Assembly: GCA_027488155.1 (NCBI GenBank)
Contig: JAIYCE010000040.1
Location: forward strand, 1-36,019
Reading direction: 5' to 3'
DNA: 36,019 nt
DNA from: Hyphomicrobiales bacterium
GTDB lineage: Bacteria; Pseudomonadota; Alphaproteobacteria; Rhizobiales; Beijerinckiaceae
Positions 33,087 through 36,019 of the stretch are shown in pieces. How positions within the stretch are numbered: position 1 is the stretch's first letter; each line of letters starts with the position of its first letter. Below the pieces are notes generated by a model. That model was not told where the DNA came from. It searched no databases and saw nothing but the letters and a program-made list of their open reading frames with translations. Made by a program: the position numbers and the translations under genes.

Positions 33087-34016
33087 ATGAGCAAGGACAG
33101 CAAAACCGGTCTTCCAGAGCAGGTTGAATCATGGCGTTGGCCTGAACAAAAATGGCGCGGCATTGTCGACAAGGTTCGTGCTGGACGCTCTCTGCGCCCT
33201 GCATCATGGCCAGGTGGTGCTCACACGGCCGTGGCCCTCTCTTTTGACTCCGACCATGAGACGCAGGTCCTCCGCTGGGGGCATGAGTCGCCAGGTCGCC
33301 TCAGTGCAGGACAATATGGTGCACGCGCAGGCATGCCGCGCATTCGTGATCTTTTACGCAGATATGACATAAAGGCTTCGTTCTTTGTCCCTGCCGTCAT
33401 CGCCCTTCTGCACCCAGATGAGCAGCGCGCCAATGTTGCCGAGGGACACGAGGTGGCCATCCATAGCTGGATCCATGAGTTGAATAGCCAATTGCCGCCA
33501 GAGCATGAGCGCGATCTTCAAATGCGCGCAGCCGATACATTGGAAGCCATTACGGGTGTACGACCTGTCGGTATTCGGACGCCATCATGGGATTTCAGCC
33601 CTCACACCCTCGCAATAACGCGCGAAATGGGCCTCATCTACGATAGTTCTTTGATGGCTGACGATGATCCCTATGAGTTGATGGAAGATGGTAAGCCCAC
33701 CAATGTCGTGGAGCTGCCCGTCGAGTGGATCCGCGATGATGCACCCTATTTGGCTATGGATCGTTTTGGAGCTGCGCGACCTTATATGCCGCCATCAGGT
33801 GTCATAGAAGTGTTCAAAAGGGAATTTCATGGCGTTTATCAATCGGGGCCTGGAGGTCTCTTTCTTCTCACAATGCATCCCCACATCATTGGTCATTGGA
33901 GCCGCATACAAATCCTCGAAGCATTGATCCAACATATTCGGGGTCATGCGGGGATATGGTTTGCAACCCATGCTGACGTTGCGCGTCATGTCCGTGCTCA
34001 GGCTAAGATGAAATGA
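33087..34016 (+). CDS. NodB-fold (CE4/polysaccharide-deacetylase family) hydrolase
   Basis: 309 residues, ATG with AAGGTGA upstream. The NodB homology fold is shown by SFDSDHET (catalytic Asp region, about residues 52-59), RYDIKASFFVPAVIAL, EVAIHSWIHELN (the H-x3-H metal pair, about 128-138), RTPSWDFSPHTL and LLTMHPHIIGHWSR near the end. This resembles the branch that includes HpPgdA-like proteins and cyclic-imide hydrolases, which do not act on sugar polymers. There is no signal peptide, so it works in the cytoplasm. Its place after a complete importer and two dehydrogenases fits a catabolic hydrolase (amide or imide) better than cell-wall modification. The precise reaction is inference. Confidence 0.8.
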   Translation: MSKDSKTGLPEQVESWRWPEQKWRGIVDKVRAGRSLRPASWPGGAHTAVALSFDSDHETQVLRWGHESPGRLSAGQYGARAGMPRIRDLLRRYDIKASFFVPAVIALLHPDEQRANVAEGHEVAIHSWIHELNSQLPPEHERDLQMRAADTLEAITGVRPVGIRTPSWDFSPHTLAITREMGLIYDSSLMADDDPYELMEDGKPTNVVELPVEWIRDDAPYLAMDRFGAARPYMPPSGVIEVFKREFHGVYQSGPGGLFLLTMHPHIIGHWSRIQILEALIQHIRGHAGIWFATHADVARHVRAQAKMK

Positions 34017-34057
34017 ACGTCCTTTTTATGAATTCTCGTATTAACTAAATTCTGGAG

Positions 34058-34094
34058 GGTCCCGCTCATTCAATGACGATGCGGGGCCTTTCTC
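34058..34094 (+). terminator. terminator-like hairpin before the IclR gene
   Basis: GGTCCCGC (34058-34065) pairs with GCGGGGCC (34081-34088) over eight positions including one G-T, and TCAT/ATGA can pair inside the loop. TTTCTCTCATTTTC follows. It fits a rho-independent terminator for the SDR-Dpp-NodB operon. Because the IclR start is only 28 nt beyond the stem, it may equally be an attenuator that lets part of transcription through. Confidence 0.6.
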
Positions 34095-34116
34095 TCATTT
34101 TCGAGGGCAAATTGCG

Positions 34117-34890
34117 ATGAGTGGTAAAGTTCCATCCGTTGAACGCGCTTTGGGTTGTCTCGAGATAATGGCTACTTCGCACGAAAGCCTTTCTCTCGCT
34201 GACATAGCGCGCGTTTTAAATGCTCCAAAGAGCAGTGTTCTCATGCTTCTGAGGACGCTTGTCGATCTTGGCTATGTGGAGAGGGGCGATGATGATCGCT
34301 ACGCTATCAATCCTGCCTTGATGGGATATGGTTCTGGTTGGATAGGCGGTAAGCAGGGCGTCCTTGTCAGGACAGCGTGGCAAAACCTGAAACAATTGAC
34401 TGAAAGTGTTCAGGAAACCTGTTTTCTCGCTCATATTACGAGTGAATATGCCCTGCGATTTCTAGCCAAAGTCGTATCGCCGCGCGAAATCCGTTACGAC
34501 GTCTCAATGCGAAAGCTCAGCGTTCCCCACAAGACAGCAAGTGGACGTGCCATTCTTGCTTATTGGGATGATGAGAGACTCAAGGCCTATCTTACTACTT
34601 GGAGTGCAAGTGATATTCCTACAAATGATCGGGTTAATCCACGAAAGCTCAAAGAACAAATTTTAGGGATACGCGATACGGGCATTGCCTTGATCGTCGA
34701 TGAATGGGTTGCTGGTGCAACAGGTGTCTCAGCCCCAGTTTTTGATAGCGACAAAAAACCGATTGCAGCCATTACCGTCGGTGCTGTGACGGCAAGATAC
34801 TTGGCTGATCGGGAGCAGATTATTGATCAGGTCAAGAAAGCAGCAGATCAAGTTTCAACTCTTTTGCCGCGAGGCATTAAAGCTTTCTGA
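34117..34890 (+). CDS. IclR-family regulator
   Basis: 257 residues, ATG with GAGGG nine bases upstream. N-terminal winged helix (about 5-65: SVERALGCLEIMATSHESLS, LADIARVLNAPKSSV, LRTLVDLGYVERGDDDRYAI) and a C-terminal effector domain with PHKTASGRAILAYW and DEWVAGATGVSAPVFDSDKK. IclR proteins bind small organic acids or aromatic compounds and repress or activate nearby catabolic operons. It sits at the far end of the SDR-Dpp-NodB unit, which it probably controls; the direct repeats at 25943-25971 are a possible binding site. No clear promoter of its own was found, because the hairpin occupies the space just before it. Confidence 0.88.
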   Translation: MSGKVPSVERALGCLEIMATSHESLSLADIARVLNAPKSSVLMLLRTLVDLGYVERGDDDRYAINPALMGYGSGWIGGKQGVLVRTAWQNLKQLTESVQETCFLAHITSEYALRFLAKVVSPREIRYDVSMRKLSVPHKTASGRAILAYWDDERLKAYLTTWSASDIPTNDRVNPRKLKEQILGIRDTGIALIVDEWVAGATGVSAPVFDSDKKPIAAITVGAVTARYLADREQIIDQVKKAADQVSTLLPRGIKAF

Positions 34891-35440
34891 TAATCGAACG
34901 ATCTATCATGCGTTTGAAATCATCAAAAATTTAACGTTGAGGGCTTATGGCCATCACTCGCGCTATTGTTGCGCCTTTCTTTTTCGAAATGGGAGCATTC
35001 TGTCAGTTCGAAAACGCCTGTCTGATGAGAACGCTTTCATTACCTGACGGAATGCGAATTTAATCTTCTTGATGGACGAATATAATAATCGTCCCCTAGG
35101 CGGCAGGGATAACCCAGATCTATTCAAGATCGCCATAGCCATCAAGGTTCAACGCCTGGTTCAAATGCCTCCTGCGCAGAAGCGTACACCATGCGAAATG
35201 GTTGCCCACAGCCCTACATACTCACATCGCATTCAATAAATGGCCCAAAAGATAAGGACAGATCTAGCCTCGTCTGGGTCCGTAGAAAAGCACCTTAATC
35301 GAAAACCCAAAAAGACAGACGCATAAACCATGCGGCTAGACATTTTAATGCCGATACGGCAACTTCGTCTTGACTTGCCATTTAAAGGCAACTCAACCGT
35401 TTACAGAACACGACCGTTCGATTGACCTAAGGGAATGCAG
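34891..35440. other. intergenic, no supported gene
   Basis: Nothing coding accepted; the short frames here lack ribosome binding sites. A small inverted repeat TTGCC/GGCAA with a 7-nt loop lies near 35376-35392, upstream of the metallopeptidase gene. No tRNA or strong promoter was recognised. Confidence 0.5.
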
Positions 35441-36019
35441 ATGAGCGTATCGGAGAGCCTAAACCTTTGGACGTCGCGCATTCAAGAATTGGCAGAATCG
35501 GGTCGCCTTGAGAGTTCGATAAAAAGCGTCTTTGGCTTATCTGCAAATCAACATGGATTAGATGCGCTTATTGATGCTCTATCAAAAGGCAATTCATCCT
35601 ATTTGCCTCACATTTTGGCTATCGATTCGGAAGTTTTATCTCATCATCCTGGCGCTTATTCTGCAGCGACAAACACGATTTATCTCAACCAAAACATTAT
35701 TGATCATCCCTTATTAGTCGAGGAAGTTCTCACACATGAATTGGGCCATTTCCTAGCCGATCTTTTTTTTAATGGAATGGAAAAGCCAACGGACGCCTAT
35801 CATTTTACCTATGCTGTTTTGGGCGGCGATAACACGCTCTTGTTATCTTCATATGATGCAAATGAGGCTACTAAAACGGGTACTATAGTGTTACCCGGCA
35901 ACAATCACCCTATCGATGTTGCGTGGTTTGACACCCAGTTACATATCGATTGGTTTAAAGCAACATTACCTATGTTCAATGCCAATGCATTGTCCATTCT
36001 ATCAGCGGCAGAGAAAGAC
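35441..36019 (+). CDS. secreted-type zinc metallopeptidase, 3' end outside window
   Basis: An ATG at 35441 with AAGGGA seven bases upstream opens a frame that runs 193 codons to the window edge without a stop. It begins MSVSESLNLWTSRIQELAES. At about residues 97-107 it has VLTHELGHFLA, the HExxH zinc site of metallopeptidases. There is no signal peptide. The polar, helical N-terminus and the sequence style resemble alphaproteobacterial proteins that carry C-terminal calcium-binding RTX repeats and leave by type I secretion; whether repeats are present lies outside the window. A third zinc ligand is not certain. It is not related to the catabolic genes. Confidence 0.75.
   Translation, partial: MSVSESLNLWTSRIQELAESGRLESSIKSVFGLSANQHGLDALIDALSKGNSSYLPHILAIDSEVLSHHPGAYSAATNTIYLNQNIIDHPLLVEEVLTHELGHFLADLFFNGMEKPTDAYHFTYAVLGGDNTLLLSSYDANEATKTGTIVLPGNNHPIDVAWFDTQLHIDWFKATLPMFNANALSILSAAEKD

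Noticed and set aside
35090..35190. Possible tRNA (GGTTCAAATGCC resembles a T-arm)
   Set aside because: No matching acceptor stem, anticodon arm or D-arm could be paired around it.

Overview
The window looks like chromosome of an alphaproteobacterium, most plausibly Hyphomicrobiales (Rhizobiales)-like, with moderate GC by eye. The reasons are the RecT-type prophage genes, the DUF4214 and metallopeptidase secreted-protein types, the many tightly packed Dpp/Tau-type ABC importers, and the FCD-GntR and IclR regulators. This assignment is inference from family content. No rRNA, tRNA, CRISPR array or intact insertion sequence was recognised.

Layout. (1) 1-5540 is a prophage-like or degenerate accessory region. 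It holds a possible partial gene at the left edge, two related 15-bp palindromes 100 bp apart, a 12-unit minisatellite of 20-22 bp units, and a small XRE repressor divergent from a three-gene ATGA-coupled operon (unknown protein, RecT-family annealing protein, HNH nuclease). After these comes what I read as a decayed Phd/VapBC toxin-antitoxin module and a doubtful frameshifted ORF. (2) 5538-11540 carries an APC amino-acid permease, a large mosaic protein (tail-collar modules, Ig-like repeats, DUF4214) and a DHA2-type MFS exporter preceded by a 9-residue leader ORF. (3) 11918-21289 is a catabolic unit. On the minus strand lie GntR(FCD) regulator, flavin-reductase-like protein, a complete Dpp-type importer (binding protein, two permeases, one fused double ATPase) and an ATZ/TRZ-type amidohydrolase. 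A cytosine-deaminase-type amidohydrolase is divergent on the plus strand. Between them are two copies of a 12-bp palindrome, the obvious operators for GntR. (4) 21326-22156 holds a MarC-family membrane protein with a good sigma70 promoter, followed by a 29-residue ORF. (5) 22768-25327 is a Tau/NMT1-type ABC importer on the minus strand. (6) 26033-34890 is a second catabolic unit on the plus strand: two SDR dehydrogenases, a second complete Dpp-type importer with separate ATPases, a NodB-fold hydrolase, a terminator-like hairpin, and an IclR regulator. (7) A partial secreted-type metallopeptidase gene with an HELGH motif runs off the right edge.

How it may work together: units 3, 5 and 6 form a roughly 23-kb island with three importers and five candidate C-N-ring or amide-processing/redox enzymes (two amidohydrolases, one NodB-type hydrolase, two SDRs), plus a flavin reductase and two local regulators. 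I infer scavenging of small nitrogenous compounds (cyclic amides/imides, pyrimidine-like or peptide-like). The substrates cannot be read from the sequence. The most unusual combinations are the GntR unit with two unrelated amidohydrolases on its two arms, and the SDR-SDR-Dpp-NodB-IclR unit.
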